In this document: positions 35,133 to 43,903 of the stretch, piece by piece
How positions within the stretch are numbered: position 1 is the stretch's first letter
Layout: every line of letters starts with the position of its first letter
Assembly (NCBI RefSeq): GCF_963668085.1
Contig: NZ_OY764058.1
Coordinates: forward strand, 901,687-965,686
Source: an uncultured Ilyobacter sp.
GTDB lineage: Bacteria; Fusobacteriota; Fusobacteriia; Fusobacteriales; Fusobacteriaceae
Length of the DNA: 64,000 bases
Direction: 5' to 3'
Program-made: the position numbers and the translations under genes
Notes under the pieces: model-generated
Databases searched by the model: none
The model's input: only the letters and a program-made list of their open reading frames with translations
What the model was told of the DNA's origin: nothing

Positions 35133-36260
35133 TTACAAGTAAAAATGTTGCATTATAAAGCTTTTGAACTCATCAAAATTAAAGTTATTTATATCTGTTT
35201 CATCACAAGGGATTTTTCTGTCCTCACAGAATACTATTTCCGAACCTCTACCTACGTTGCTAGGGGCCCAAACCAAATGATCTACCCCAAATTTACCGCC
35301 ATTGGGCGGATAAACAGCTACCATATTTTTATCAAATGCAGCCCCTATATGCACCACCGAAGTGTCTGGAGTGATTATAAAATCAGAATATTTTATTATC
35401 CCAGCACTATCCCTTACTGTTTTTATATTCTCATTAATAACTATTTTTCCATTCTTAAGTTTTTTTATCATCTCAAATACTTCACTTTTTTTATTTGGAG
35501 GAAATACAAATGTAATATAAGTATCTTTTTTATCAGAAAAAAACTCTACCATTTCTTTTATTTTTTCTTTTGAAAAAGTTTTATGTTTACTTGCACCATA
35601 TGGATTTATAGTAATCAATTTATTGCCCACACCTATTTTATCCTTGAGATCTTTTCCTATTTTTTCTTCTTCAGAGTTTATAAATATATCATAAGAAAGG
35701 TCCTCTGTATTTATTCCGAGTTTTTTAAGATAGGCAGCATATCTTCTTGTAATGTGCTGTGTCCATTTAAAATCTTTTTCTGGTTCCACAGATATATCAA
35801 AAAGACTCCACCTACTCTTATCCAATCCAATATTTATTCTAACTTTGCAAAGATTAATAAACATCATTTGCTTAACTCTAAGCATCTCAGAAAAATCAAT
35901 TAAAAGATCATAATCCTCTTTTCTTATCTCCTCAGCAAGTTTTTTTAAATTTTTAATACCCTTATTATATTCATAAATTTTATCTACATAAGGATTATTC
36001 TCTATTACCTGCCTGTTGGTACCACGTACTATCACATCAATTTGAATCCCAGGATATGTTTTTTTTACTTCTCGAAACATTAAGGTATTTATAATCATAT
36101 CCCCTATTTTTCCATCATATCGTAGAAATAATATTTTTTTTACTTTACTCATATCAATTTTATCATTTTTATTTTTTTTCCTGTCCCAAATATACTTGCC
36201 TATGGCCAACCTTTTAGGTCTTGCCCAATCCTGGAATAATCTATTCATTTTACTAAGCAT
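35133..36260 (-). CDS. GT9 heptosyltransferase-like protein, first gene of the glycan locus
   Basis: A 375-residue GT-B protein with an N-terminal basic extension (about 1-38) before the family 9 start KKILFLRYDGKIGDMIINTL. The C-terminal donor region is FIITPDTSVVHIGAAFDKNMVAVYPP. ITPDTSxxH is the GT9 signature. The longer N-terminus and divergence from the gene at 26196-27209 suggest a different heptose or another acceptor position. GGGGTG precedes ATG. The 260 bases upstream, before the divergent coiled-coil gene, hold promoters for both directions. Confidence 0.82.
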   Translation of the reverse strand: MLSKMNRLFQDWARPKRLAIGKYIWDRKKNKNDKIDMSKVKKILFLRYDGKIGDMIINTLMFREVKKTYPGIQIDVIVRGTNRQVIENNPYVDKIYEYNKGIKNLKKLAEEIRKEDYDLLIDFSEMLRVKQMMFINLCKVRINIGLDKSRWSLFDISVEPEKDFKWTQHITRRYAAYLKKLGINTEDLSYDIFINSEEEKIGKDLKDKIGVGNKLITINPYGASKHKTFSKEKIKEMVEFFSDKKDTYITFVFPPNKKSEVFEMIKKLKNGKIVINENIKTVRDSAGIIKYSDFIITPDTSVVHIGAAFDKNMVAVYPPNGGKFGVDHLVWAPSNVGRGSEIVFCEDRKIPCDETDINNFNFDEFKSFIMQHFYL

Positions 36261-36456
36261 TTTTCACCCCTATAAAACTCAAATTCCTATAAATTATACC
36301 ATTTACATCCTATCTTTACAATCGATATGGGTACTTATTGCTCTATCAATTTAAAAAATTATGAACCAAGTATCAAATAAGTCCTTTAAAAATAATGCAT
36401 TTACTAAATTTAGCTTGAAATATGGAATCATCATCTGAAAATTTAATCCCATTTAT

Positions 36457-36485
36457 TTGAACTTTTAAAGAAAATAAACTATAAT
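36457..36485 (+). promoter_or_regulatory. Promoter of the coiled-coil protein gene
   Basis: TTGAAC (36457-36462), a 17-base spacer and TATAAT (36480-36485) lie 37 bases before the ATG at 36523. Confidence 0.65.
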
Positions 36486-36522
36486 TTATATTGATAGAAT
36501 CTATATGTTTTGGAGGCAGATT

Positions 36523-37632
36523 ATGTCTAAAAAAGAAAGTTTTTTTGGAAGTATATTTAAAAACAAAAGAAATGAAGAGACTAACGAGATTAATATCCTA
36601 AACAGTATCATTGAAGAGAGAAACCAGATCATAAATCAGATGAAAGAAGAGCTCATCGAGGAGAAAAAAAAAGTAGGGATAGATTTAAAACAGCTTGAAA
36701 TCTATGAAAAGAACCTAAAAAACAAGGACAAGAAAAACCTTGAACTTTCAAATCATATCCTAGATTTAAAAAATTCCAAGGTTGAACTTGAGAAAAATTT
36801 TGAAAATTTAAAAAATAACCATGAAAAATCATCTCTAGAGCTTAAACTTCTTAGGGAAGAGAACCAGGAGATAAAAACCAAATACTTGCAGCTTTCAGAG
36901 ACATACAGACTTATAGAGGGAGAAAATCAAAACCTAAAACTTTCCAAAGAGGAAGTTAAAAATCAGCTTGAGGAAAAGATAAATCGTCTAAACGAGTTAA
37001 AAGACGAAGGAAATCAGATGCAAATTCTAGGAGACTCCTTTATATCCAAGGATGAGCTAGAAGAGATGAAACTCAAAATCGATTCGCTAAACAAGCTGTG
37101 CGGTGAACAAAGAGAAAAAATAAATTCTCTGGAATCTGAACTCTTGAACAAGGAATCTATGGTGGCGGATTTTAGGGAAAGGTTGGCCGAGGCCCTCAGT
37201 CCAAAATCCGATGAGATCAGATACAAGCTGCCTATAGAGGAGCTTTTTTCTGCCTCAAAATTTTCAGAGATCAAAACTGCCCTTGCCGAGATGAATTTTT
37301 CTTTGGTAAGAGAGCTCAAAGAAAAATCTCTTGTCGAAATTTTGGGAGAGGGAATCAAGAATATCGAAACAGCCTCAAAAATTCTTGAAGATCATTTTTC
37401 AGGAAAAACAAGCTGGGAAATAAAGACATACCTCTATAAAGGGGATAAACTCTCAAAGATTTTCAGCCGTCAGAGAAAACTTTTAAATTATTTCAGTGAT
37501 AACTACATGGAATTTGCCTCCGACCTTGATAATTTTGAATTTGATATCCTACTTCAGGAAGGATTCTCAGCCAATCATGTGGAAAAATTTAGAGATATAC
37601 TTGATGAATATAATAAACAGAGAAGAATATAG
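36523..37632 (+). CDS. Coiled-coil protein of unknown function
   Basis: A 369-residue protein. Residues about 20-225 are a continuous coiled coil rich in E, K, L and N. The C-terminal 140 residues are a compact helical domain (KLPIEELFSASKFSEIKTAL, SFSxxREL-like segments, SRQRKLLNYFSDNYMEF) that I do not recognise. There is no signal peptide or membrane helix, so it is probably cytoplasmic. GGAGG lies just before ATG 36523, and a clear promoter and terminator make it a single-gene unit between the glycan locus and a repeat element. It could be a scaffold or cell-shape protein, but no function is claimed. Confidence 0.7.
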   Translation: MSKKESFFGSIFKNKRNEETNEINILNSIIEERNQIINQMKEELIEEKKKVGIDLKQLEIYEKNLKNKDKKNLELSNHILDLKNSKVELEKNFENLKNNHEKSSLELKLLREENQEIKTKYLQLSETYRLIEGENQNLKLSKEEVKNQLEEKINRLNELKDEGNQMQILGDSFISKDELEEMKLKIDSLNKLCGEQREKINSLESELLNKESMVADFRERLAEALSPKSDEIRYKLPIEELFSASKFSEIKTALAEMNFSLVRELKEKSLVEILGEGIKNIETASKILEDHFSGKTSWEIKTYLYKGDKLSKIFSRQRKLLNYFSDNYMEFASDLDNFEFDILLQEGFSANHVEKFRDILDEYNKQRRI

Positions 37633-37634
37633 AA

Positions 37635-37673
37635 AAAGAAGCTCTTGGAACATTTACTTCCAAGAGCTTCTTT
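37635..37673 (+). terminator. Strong terminator after the coiled-coil gene
   Basis: A perfect 16-bp stem AAAGAAGCTCTTGGAA / TTCCAAGAGCTTCTTT with a 7-base loop directly follows the stop codon and leads into TATTTTTA. Confidence 0.92.
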
Positions 37674-37705
37674 ATTTTTAAATAAATTACTGACTTTATT
37701 TAAAC

Positions 37706-38127
37706 CTGTTACTTTTCTCTTGAAAGAAAAGTAACCAAAAGTTCAAGAATTTTTAAATGTCTAGGAAGTATATTTTTCTTTTAACGCCTTTGTAAGCTAC
37801 AGTCCTCGGTTCCCTGCGGAACTTATTCTGTAGAACGGCTGAGTACAGGTTTTTTCCTGTATAAGCCCTGCGACTTGAAATTCAAAACCATATGTTCTTA
37901 CTTGAGAAGCAAGCGCAAAGTTTTACCAAAGTTTACACACTAAAACGGTTTTTTTAATTTTTGGCCATTGATAAAATAAGCGTTAAGAATGACTGAGAGA
38001 AATTTCTAGAAAAAATCAACTGTCTGAGCGAAGCGAGTTTTGATTTTTACTTAGATTTCCGAAGGCATTTAGCTTATTTTTCACAGGCCTTGATTTTTGG
38101 TTACTTTTCATCAAGGAAAAGTGACGG
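37706..38127. repeat. 420-bp intergenic element with inverted palindromic ends
   Basis: The ends are inverted copies of one motif. At 37706-37748 (read on the minus strand) and 38089-38127 (plus) each has CTTGA, TTTTGGTTACTTTTC, CAAG and GAAAAGT(A/G)AC. Each end is itself a hairpin (11-bp stem at the left, 10-bp with one wobble at the right). The interior is non-coding, GC-richer than the surroundings (for example CTGAGCGAAGCGAG and CCTGCGGAAC). It looks like a non-autonomous repeat family member; other copies would lie outside this window. Confidence 0.6.
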
Positions 38128-38149
38128 AAGTTTGGAGAAATTCAATACT

Positions 38150-40123
38150 TTAATCTAGTGTCCTCAAAAGTGCATCATAAAAAAGACTGTGTTGCTCCAT
38201 CCCTCTCCCTGAATAGATTGTCCCAAATAAATATACTTCTTCAGTAACACTTTTAAAAAGTCTTTTCAGTACTGCATCTAAATCTAGTTTTTCCACCTGA
38301 AGCTCGTCCTCTCCTGTGAAAACTCTCCCTACAGGCCAGTCTTTATTCAAGGACCATAAGTTTTGAAATTCATTATAGCTTTTAAGGGTATAGAGGGGAT
38401 TTCTCACATCAGTCAGTATAAGTACCCTGCTTTTTCTTCCAGTTCCTATGAAACTCCCAGGAGTGGATAGGGACATAAAACCTCCCTCTAATTTAACCCC
38501 TATATCCTCTAAGGTAGGCGTCGTCTTAGCCCCCTCCCTTATAAATTTTATAAACTCATAATTTGCATCCTTTAGCATCTGAAAACTCTCCATCACCCTC
38601 ACAAAGTCCTCTGATGAATCCATAAGTTCCCTACAGGCCTTTATATCCTTGGCATCGTCACTTCTGCCTACGAAATATTCTAGATACACCGACGTGAAAA
38701 ACTGATTTATAGTCATCTCCCTGTCCAAGGATTCTACGAATTCAACCATGTTGTTGTATTCTTCTATTTTCTCCTTAGGAAGCCTTTTTAACAACTGCTT
38801 GTCCTCTACCTTTTCCAGTCTGTAGTCTCTTTTAGACAGATAATCTGCCAGAAGGGCGGAACTTATGAGGTCCATCTGAAGGACTATATTTATAAAGACC
38901 TTCATCTCATCATAATTTATTCTTATTTTGTCAAATCTGTAAAAAACCAGGGCAAAAATAGTCAAGGCAAAGACATAGGGGTTGTCAGTGACCTTATCAT
39001 TTTTAGATGTATATAAGTATTTTATGTCCCTTTTCTCTGATATTCTAGAAAGTCCAAAATCCAAAGTAACATTATATCTCGGGGTAATTACTGATATCTC
39101 ATTTTCTGGTACTCCCTGTTCCAAAAGTTCAGCCACCAGCCTCAGAACTTTCTTGTCCTCTTTACTCCTGAATTCATTTTCAAGATCTGTTTTTATATCC
39201 TGATTTTCCGATCTTTCTTCTGTATCTAACATGAGATTTTTCGAAAGAACCTCTATAAACTCCCTGAATTTTTCTGCATCTTCATTTTTCTCCAGCCTTT
39301 CCTCCTGAAAATTTGGAAGTAATTCCTTTTCTATATAATTTCTTGAAAACTGGTATATCCCATAAGGTCCATCAGTATTGTAATAAAGGATGCTTCCCTT
39401 CACCCACTTAGAAAGCTCCATTATGAAATCTCCCTGTGATATGGATACATTTTCTAAGTTGTCCACCACGAGGTATTTTACATTGTTTTGAAGATATTCC
39501 AGGTATTTTTCATCTTTCAGGAGGTAGTTGAAATAAAGATAAATTGACACTGCATTGTCTACTATCCCCTCTTCCAATATTCTCTCGATATACCGAACTG
39601 TTATTTCATTCATCTCTTTGTAAAATTCAATTTCTAGCTTTTCATCTTCTATCTTACTTTTATATATTCTTTCGCCTATTTTTCTATAACTTGTATTGGA
39701 CAAAGAGGCCCCAGTGATATTTGACAAAAGTTTCCTAGCAATCTCTTCATCGCTACTTATGATCCCCTTTAGGTAATCCTTTTTTCTATAAAATTCAACT
39801 GTTTTGGACATTAGACTTTGAGAAGCTTCATAATGCATAAAAACTGGCTCGATCTCATGTTTTTTTATAAGGCTGCACTTTTGTAAAACCACCGGCCAGA
39901 ACAACTTTAACTCCCTTTGGATAAATCCAAAATATGAAAAAATTCTTAGCTGGGATGCCACCTGAAAATCAACAGTCTTCATCCATTTTATTCTTTCAGT
40001 CCTGTTGGCCACAAGAACCAAGATATCGTTAGAGTTTATTCCGTCTGACAGCATACGGCAGTATCTTTTTATTGCATTTTCTGTCTTTCCACTTCCAGTT
40101 TCACCTAAAATAACTCTTCTCAT
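38150..40123 (-). CDS. SF1 (UvrD/Rep-like) helicase-like ATPase
   Basis: A 657-residue protein with a Walker A at residues 6-14 (LGETGSGKTENA) and a DEAD/SF1-like second strand VLVANRTERIKWM. The segment KYLVVDNLENVSISQGDF occupies the place of UvrD motif II but has VDN-E rather than DEx(Q), and ENEISVITPRYN matches the 'vi.TP.N' part of motif IV. It resembles UvrD-superfamily proteins of anaerobes with a poorly conserved C-terminus, so DNA or RNA unwinding or remodelling is likely but helicase activity is not assured. It stands alone, transcribed towards the repeat element. Confidence 0.65.
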   Translation of the reverse strand: MRRVILGETGSGKTENAIKRYCRMLSDGINSNDILVLVANRTERIKWMKTVDFQVASQLRIFSYFGFIQRELKLFWPVVLQKCSLIKKHEIEPVFMHYEASQSLMSKTVEFYRKKDYLKGIISSDEEIARKLLSNITGASLSNTSYRKIGERIYKSKIEDEKLEIEFYKEMNEITVRYIERILEEGIVDNAVSIYLYFNYLLKDEKYLEYLQNNVKYLVVDNLENVSISQGDFIMELSKWVKGSILYYNTDGPYGIYQFSRNYIEKELLPNFQEERLEKNEDAEKFREFIEVLSKNLMLDTEERSENQDIKTDLENEFRSKEDKKVLRLVAELLEQGVPENEISVITPRYNVTLDFGLSRISEKRDIKYLYTSKNDKVTDNPYVFALTIFALVFYRFDKIRINYDEMKVFINIVLQMDLISSALLADYLSKRDYRLEKVEDKQLLKRLPKEKIEEYNNMVEFVESLDREMTINQFFTSVYLEYFVGRSDDAKDIKACRELMDSSEDFVRVMESFQMLKDANYEFIKFIREGAKTTPTLEDIGVKLEGGFMSLSTPGSFIGTGRKSRVLILTDVRNPLYTLKSYNEFQNLWSLNKDWPVGRVFTGEDELQVEKLDLDAVLKRLFKSVTEEVYLFGTIYSGRGMEQHSLFYDALLRTLD

Positions 40124-40163
40124 AAATCATCACCCTAACCAATTTTACACGGGAAATAAAAAA

Positions 40164-40190
40164 AAGAAAACCTCTTTATAGGGTTTTCTT
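40164..40190 (-). terminator. Terminator after the paired membrane-protein genes
   Basis: On the minus strand the stem AAGAAAACC / GGTTTTCTT has a 9-base loop and runs into T7. Confidence 0.75.
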
Positions 40191-40357
40191 TATCTTACTT
40201 TTATTAACTCCCTAAATTTAGCTCAAGTTAGTACCTAAAGAAATTCAGAGTCAAAATATTTTGTCACGAATAAAAATCAATAAAATACAGAAGAATAGAC
40301 ACGAATAATAGAAAAAACGGCTTAGCTTAATTTAAGCCAAATAAAGGATAGAAAAAT

Positions 40358-40906
40358 TTAACTTATTTTCTCTAGATCCAAAAAAATTCCTCCTAGGATG
40401 AAATAACTGAGACTTATAAGGAAAATAGATATCACTATCCCCACCAGGCTAATAGCCATAAAGACAGCTATTAATATGCAGTTGCTGTATAGGGGAAGGT
40501 CTTTTAATTTTTCCACCAATTCCAAAGGCGCATCTAGTTTTTTTAAAAATACTGCATATGTTATCAAAAGTATAAGATCAGCTATTCCAAAGGCCAGCTG
40601 AAACCAGAAAAGCTGCATAGGATAAGACTTTGCCAAAATCATCGCCCCATGACCTGCAATGGTAAGGCATATCATTAAATTTATTATTTTATTCATCTTA
40701 AAACTGTGAAGCCTATTATTCAACTCCTCTTTAAACCTCAGCATTATAAATGTGAAGATCAAAACAGAAAAGAAGGTCCCTAGGCTTATGGCCCAGAAAG
40801 GGGGTCTCTGAGATTCTTTGGTGATCTGAAGGGACTGAAGAACAAGGTTATACCCTCCATAAAAAAAGCATATTTGCTTCATCACGTTAAGAGATACCTC
40901 TTTCAT
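40358..40906 (-). CDS. Four-helix membrane protein, paralogue A
   Basis: A 182-residue integral membrane protein with about four hydrophobic segments and a conserved RFKEELNxRLxSxKMxKxIxxMI loop. It is clearly paralogous to the next gene upstream (40933-41484), sharing KNLDAPLE-like, LYSNCILIAV and FLISLSYFILGxIF stretches. I do not recognise the family. ATG 40906 has AAGGTG eight bases ahead; GTG 40915 is the alternative. The pair forms an operon ending at the terminator at 40164-40190. Role unknown; the identical layout suggests the two may form a heteromer. Confidence 0.7.
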   Translation of the reverse strand: MKEVSLNVMKQICFFYGGYNLVLQSLQITKESQRPPFWAISLGTFFSVLIFTFIMLRFKEELNNRLHSFKMNKIINLMICLTIAGHGAMILAKSYPMQLFWFQLAFGIADLILLITYAVFLKKLDAPLELVEKLKDLPLYSNCILIAVFMAISLVGIVISIFLISLSYFILGGIFLDLEKIS

Positions 40907-40932
40907 AAGAATCACACCTTATAATAAAGTTT

Positions 40933-41484
40933 TTATTCCTTGACCTCTTCTAGATAACTCATCTCCATAAAAATATTTCCGAGAATAAAATAGCTTAGAC
41001 TTATAAGGAATACGGCAAAAATAATTCCCACTATGGTAAATATCATGAGCACTGCAATAAGAATACAGTTACTGTAAAGCCTAAGGCTCTTAATTTTTTC
41101 TAGCTTTTCAAGGGGAGCGTCTAAATTTTTCAAAAAAATAGCATATATAATATCTAAAACTATCCCCCCTATACCAAGGAACAGCTGCATAAACATTACA
41201 CCTTGAGGATAGGCCCTTCCCAAAAGTGATGTGGCGTAGCCGGCAATAGAAAGATATATCATTATTATTATAACTTTATCCATCTTTACGCTGTTCAGAC
41301 GTCTGTTCAGCTCCTCTTTAAACCTCATCATTATGAATATAAACACTGCCACTGAAATAAAAGAGATCAGTGTAATTAACCATGTGGGAGTTTTTTCAGG
41401 AGATATGCTAAACTGAGTCACGAGGCTAAACATGCCATAAAAATAACATAGACCTTTCATCGCCTCTAAAGAAATCATATTCAT
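40933..41484 (-). CDS. Four-helix membrane protein, paralogue B
   Basis: A 183-residue integral membrane protein, paralogous to 40358-40906 in length, helix layout and the motifs RFKEELNRRLNSVKM and LYSNCILIAVLMIF. GGAGGG lies seven bases before ATG 41484. It diverges from the alarmone synthetase gene; the roughly 125 bases between hold promoters for both. The pair arose by tandem duplication. No function can be given. Confidence 0.7.
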   Translation of the reverse strand: MNMISLEAMKGLCYFYGMFSLVTQFSISPEKTPTWLITLISFISVAVFIFIMMRFKEELNRRLNSVKMDKVIIIMIYLSIAGYATSLLGRAYPQGVMFMQLFLGIGGIVLDIIYAIFLKNLDAPLEKLEKIKSLRLYSNCILIAVLMIFTIVGIIFAVFLISLSYFILGNIFMEMSYLEEVKE

Positions 41485-41552
41485 AAATATCCCTCCAATA
41501 TTTCTCTCTACAACTACTTTACTTTAATAAATTGAATAGACCTTTTATTTTA

Positions 41553-41581
41553 TTGATTTTTTAAGAAGATTGAAGTAATAT
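41553..41581 (+). promoter_or_regulatory. Promoter of the alarmone synthetase gene
   Basis: TTGATT (41553-41558), a 17-base spacer and TAATAT (41576-41581) precede the ATG at 41611 by about 30 bases. Confidence 0.6.
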
Positions 41582-41610
41582 AGGCATTAGGAAGATTATG
41601 AGGTGATTTT

Positions 41611-42390
41611 ATGAGCAGTTTAGAAATATTAAATAAAGAGAGTTTTTTTAAAGAGTTTTCCATAGACGAAGAGTACTTCAAAAGTACCGGATTAGAGTGG
41701 AGTGAACTTGAAAAAATATATCAAGATTACACTTCTCTGGTTCCCCTCATGGAAAAAAGAGCAGAAGAGATAGTTTTACATATAATGGCATTAAAAGATG
41801 TCCATTCTGTAAGGCGTAGGGTAAAAAAAGCAGAGCACCTTATTGAGAAAATCATACGAAAAGGAAGAAAATACACTGACAGAGGTATCAATGTCAAAAC
41901 CTACAAAAAAATTGTAACTGACCTTATAGGGGTTAGAGTTTTACATCTATTTAAAGATGACTGGAAAAGCATACATGAAGAGATAATCGATTTATGGGAA
42001 ACAAAAGAAACCCCTCAAATCAATATAAGGAGGGGAGACTACAACCTTGATAAGCTCCGTGAAGGAATAAAAAACTACAACTGTGATATAATCGTGAGAG
42101 AACATGGCTATAGATCTGTACACTACCTCATAGGAGCCTCTCTGAGCGCCCAAAAGGAAGTCCTCGTAGAAATTCAGGTTAGAACTGTTTTCGAAGAAGC
42201 CTGGAGCGAAATAGACCATATAATAAGATATCCCTATGATATAGACAACCCAATTCTTTCTGAATACCTGGGAATATTCAATAGAATTGTGGGAAGTGCA
42301 GATGAGATGGGAATGTTCATAAAAAAATTAAAAAAAGAGGTTGGTAAACAAAACCTAAATCCTAGAGAATTGGATAATAAATTCAAATAA
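41611..42390 (+). CDS. Small RelA/SpoT-type (p)ppGpp synthetase
   Basis: A 259-residue protein with one RelA/SpoT synthetase domain and no hydrolase, TGS or ACT domain. Motifs include KIVTDLIGVRVLHLF, EHGYRSVHYLI and VEIQVRTVFEEAWSEIDH, the last being the conserved stretch that binds the pyrophosphate acceptor. It would transfer pyrophosphate from ATP to GDP or GTP, raising (p)ppGpp under stress. It is longer than RelQ (about 210 residues), with an extra N-terminal helix pair. GAGGTG precedes ATG. Single-gene unit with its own promoter and terminator. No antitoxin-like neighbour is seen, so a toxic SAS role is not suggested. Confidence 0.87.
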   Translation: MSSLEILNKESFFKEFSIDEEYFKSTGLEWSELEKIYQDYTSLVPLMEKRAEEIVLHIMALKDVHSVRRRVKKAEHLIEKIIRKGRKYTDRGINVKTYKKIVTDLIGVRVLHLFKDDWKSIHEEIIDLWETKETPQINIRRGDYNLDKLREGIKNYNCDIIVREHGYRSVHYLIGASLSAQKEVLVEIQVRTVFEEAWSEIDHIIRYPYDIDNPILSEYLGIFNRIVGSADEMGMFIKKLKKEVGKQNLNPRELDNKFK

Positions 42391-42397
42391 TATTATC

Positions 42398-42427
42398 AGC
42401 TGTCCTTATGCTTAGGGCAGCTTTTTT
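42398..42427 (+). terminator. Terminator after the alarmone synthetase
   Basis: Stem AGCTGTCCT / AGGGCAGCT (one G-U pair) followed by T6. Confidence 0.88.
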
Positions 42428-42572
42428 ATTTACCCATCAAAAATATATTTTTGACGGAAATATCTTCGATAAGTAGTCATTGTTTACTCTTTTTATACAA
42501 TTTATTTTTTTATTGAAAAGGAAAACAGGAATAATTTTATAAAATTAAGAGTATAAAGAAGGAGGTGAAAAT

Positions 42573-43211
42573 ATGGTTTCAGATCTTAGAATTTATAAAG
42601 GAGATTATGAAAGAGGAAAAATACCTATCAAAGATTTCCAGGAATACCCACTAGAGCATCTTCACGAATGGCTTATAGAAGCATATGAAAAAGGCGAAAA
42701 ATTTCCAAATACTATGACTCTTAGCACAGTAACTCAGTCTGGTGTCACAATGAGTACTGTTCCTCTAAAATCCTTTAAAAATGAAAAACTCAGATTTTTT
42801 AGCAGTTATGACAAGTACTATAATTCAGAATTAGGTTCCAAAAGCTCTGTGGGTGTTCATTTCTTTTTCAAAAAAACAAAAAGACAGATCTTTATAAGAG
42901 GTGACCTCGAAAAAATACCTGAATCGGAATCTAAGGATTATTTTAATGAACAACCAAAGGAAAATAAAATCATGATATGGGCTACTAAGGAAGGAAAGAC
43001 AATCTTAAAAGAAGAGGAACTAAAAGATCATTTTGATCAAATCAGAGACAAATTCAAAGACAACTCTATTCCCTGTCCTGAATTTTGGGGAGGTTACGAT
43101 ATAACTCCCAAATATATAGAATTCTTTGAGGGTATAGAGGGTGGAGTACATCAAAAATTAATCTATCAGCTTATTAATGGAAAATGGACGAAGAAAAAAA
43201 CTACATCTTAG
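42573..43211 (+). CDS. pdxH: Pyridoxine/pyridoxamine 5'-phosphate oxidase-like protein
   Basis: A 212-residue FMN-dependent split-barrel protein with the PdxH order of motifs: an N-terminal arm, TMTLSTVTQSGVTMSTVPLK (FMN-binding strand, RxVLLK in E. coli), FFSSYDKYYNSELGSKSSVGVHFFF, RQIFIRGDLEKI, and a C-terminal WGGYDITPKYIEFFEG. It would oxidise pyridoxamine- or pyridoxine-phosphate to PLP. The canonical FMN arginine strand is altered (STVPLK instead of RxVLLK) and the C-terminal RLHDR is not evident, so a related flavin enzyme is possible. GGAGGTG precedes ATG 42573. Confidence 0.75.
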   Translation: MVSDLRIYKGDYERGKIPIKDFQEYPLEHLHEWLIEAYEKGEKFPNTMTLSTVTQSGVTMSTVPLKSFKNEKLRFFSSYDKYYNSELGSKSSVGVHFFFKKTKRQIFIRGDLEKIPESESKDYFNEQPKENKIMIWATKEGKTILKEEELKDHFDQIRDKFKDNSIPCPEFWGGYDITPKYIEFFEGIEGGVHQKLIYQLINGKWTKKKTTS

Positions 43212-43239
43212 TGTAATTATGAAAATAAATTAACCATTC

Positions 43240-43266
43240 AAAAAGGAGTTTTCACAACTCCTTTTT
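43240..43266 (+). terminator. Terminator after pdxH
   Basis: Perfect 11-bp stem AAAAAGGAGTT / AACTCCTTTTT with a 5-base loop. With A-run and T-run on both sides it may serve both directions between convergent genes. Confidence 0.88.
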
Positions 43267-43306
43267 TCATTGCATCTACATGTGGTTTTCCAGAATCAAA
43301 TTCAAG

Positions 43307-43888
43307 TTACCCAAGTATTTTCTTGGCCTCTAAAAGTCTTTGGGATGCCGTGAAAATAACCGCCGAAAAAAATACCACCCCTATTGGATTTATATAATTT
43401 GTAAAAATCATCATCATTGTAAAAAATATAAACCCCTCTGTTCTTTCAGCGACTCCAGCCTGATAATAAAAAGACTTACTTCCTTTTTTCTCAGCCATCA
43501 TCCCAGTGGTTAGAAAGACTGTCATAGAAAATATTATGCTGCAGGTCAGAATCAGCATTGTCATTCTAGTATTTGAAAATCTAAATGCCAAGCCTAATAT
43601 AACAGATATTTCCACAAGCCTGTCAAAGGTTATATCCATAACTGTTCCAAAGGGGGTCGATCCATTTACCCTGGCTATGGTTCCGTCCACTGCATCGAGA
43701 AGACCTGACAACCACAAGACTGCTATGGCCATCAACGGCATTTTAAAGTAGATAAAAATCCCAGTTGATATCCCCATAAAAAAAGCTAGGACAGTTACTT
43801 GATTGGCAGTAAAATTATATTTCATGAAAAAATTCGCCACTTTTTTTATAATAGGCTGTACATGTTTTCTAGCGTGTGTATCGAGCAT
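43307..43888 (-). CDS. ynjF: CDP-alcohol phosphatidyltransferase family protein, YnjF-like
   Basis: A 193-residue membrane protein carrying the full family signature DG-X2-AR-X8-G-X3-D-X3-D within LLDAVDGTIARVNGSTPFG, then TVMDITFD, and about six hydrophobic helices. Members attach an alcohol head group to a CDP-activated lipid. It is the last gene of an ABC-transporter operon, matching E. coli ynjF behind ynjBCD. ATG 43888 follows AGAGG by eight bases; GTG 43897 is the alternative. Substrate unknown. Confidence 0.85.
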   Translation of the reverse strand: MLDTHARKHVQPIIKKVANFFMKYNFTANQVTVLAFFMGISTGIFIYFKMPLMAIAVLWLSGLLDAVDGTIARVNGSTPFGTVMDITFDRLVEISVILGLAFRFSNTRMTMLILTCSIIFSMTVFLTTGMMAEKKGSKSFYYQAGVAERTEGFIFFTMMMIFTNYINPIGVVFFSAVIFTASQRLLEAKKILG

Positions 43889-43903
43889 TTTTAGCACCTC
43901 TGT

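Noticed and set aside
41611..42390. Toxic small alarmone synthetase (toxSAS) module
   Set aside because: It is a single-gene unit with its own promoter and terminator and no antitoxin-like partner.
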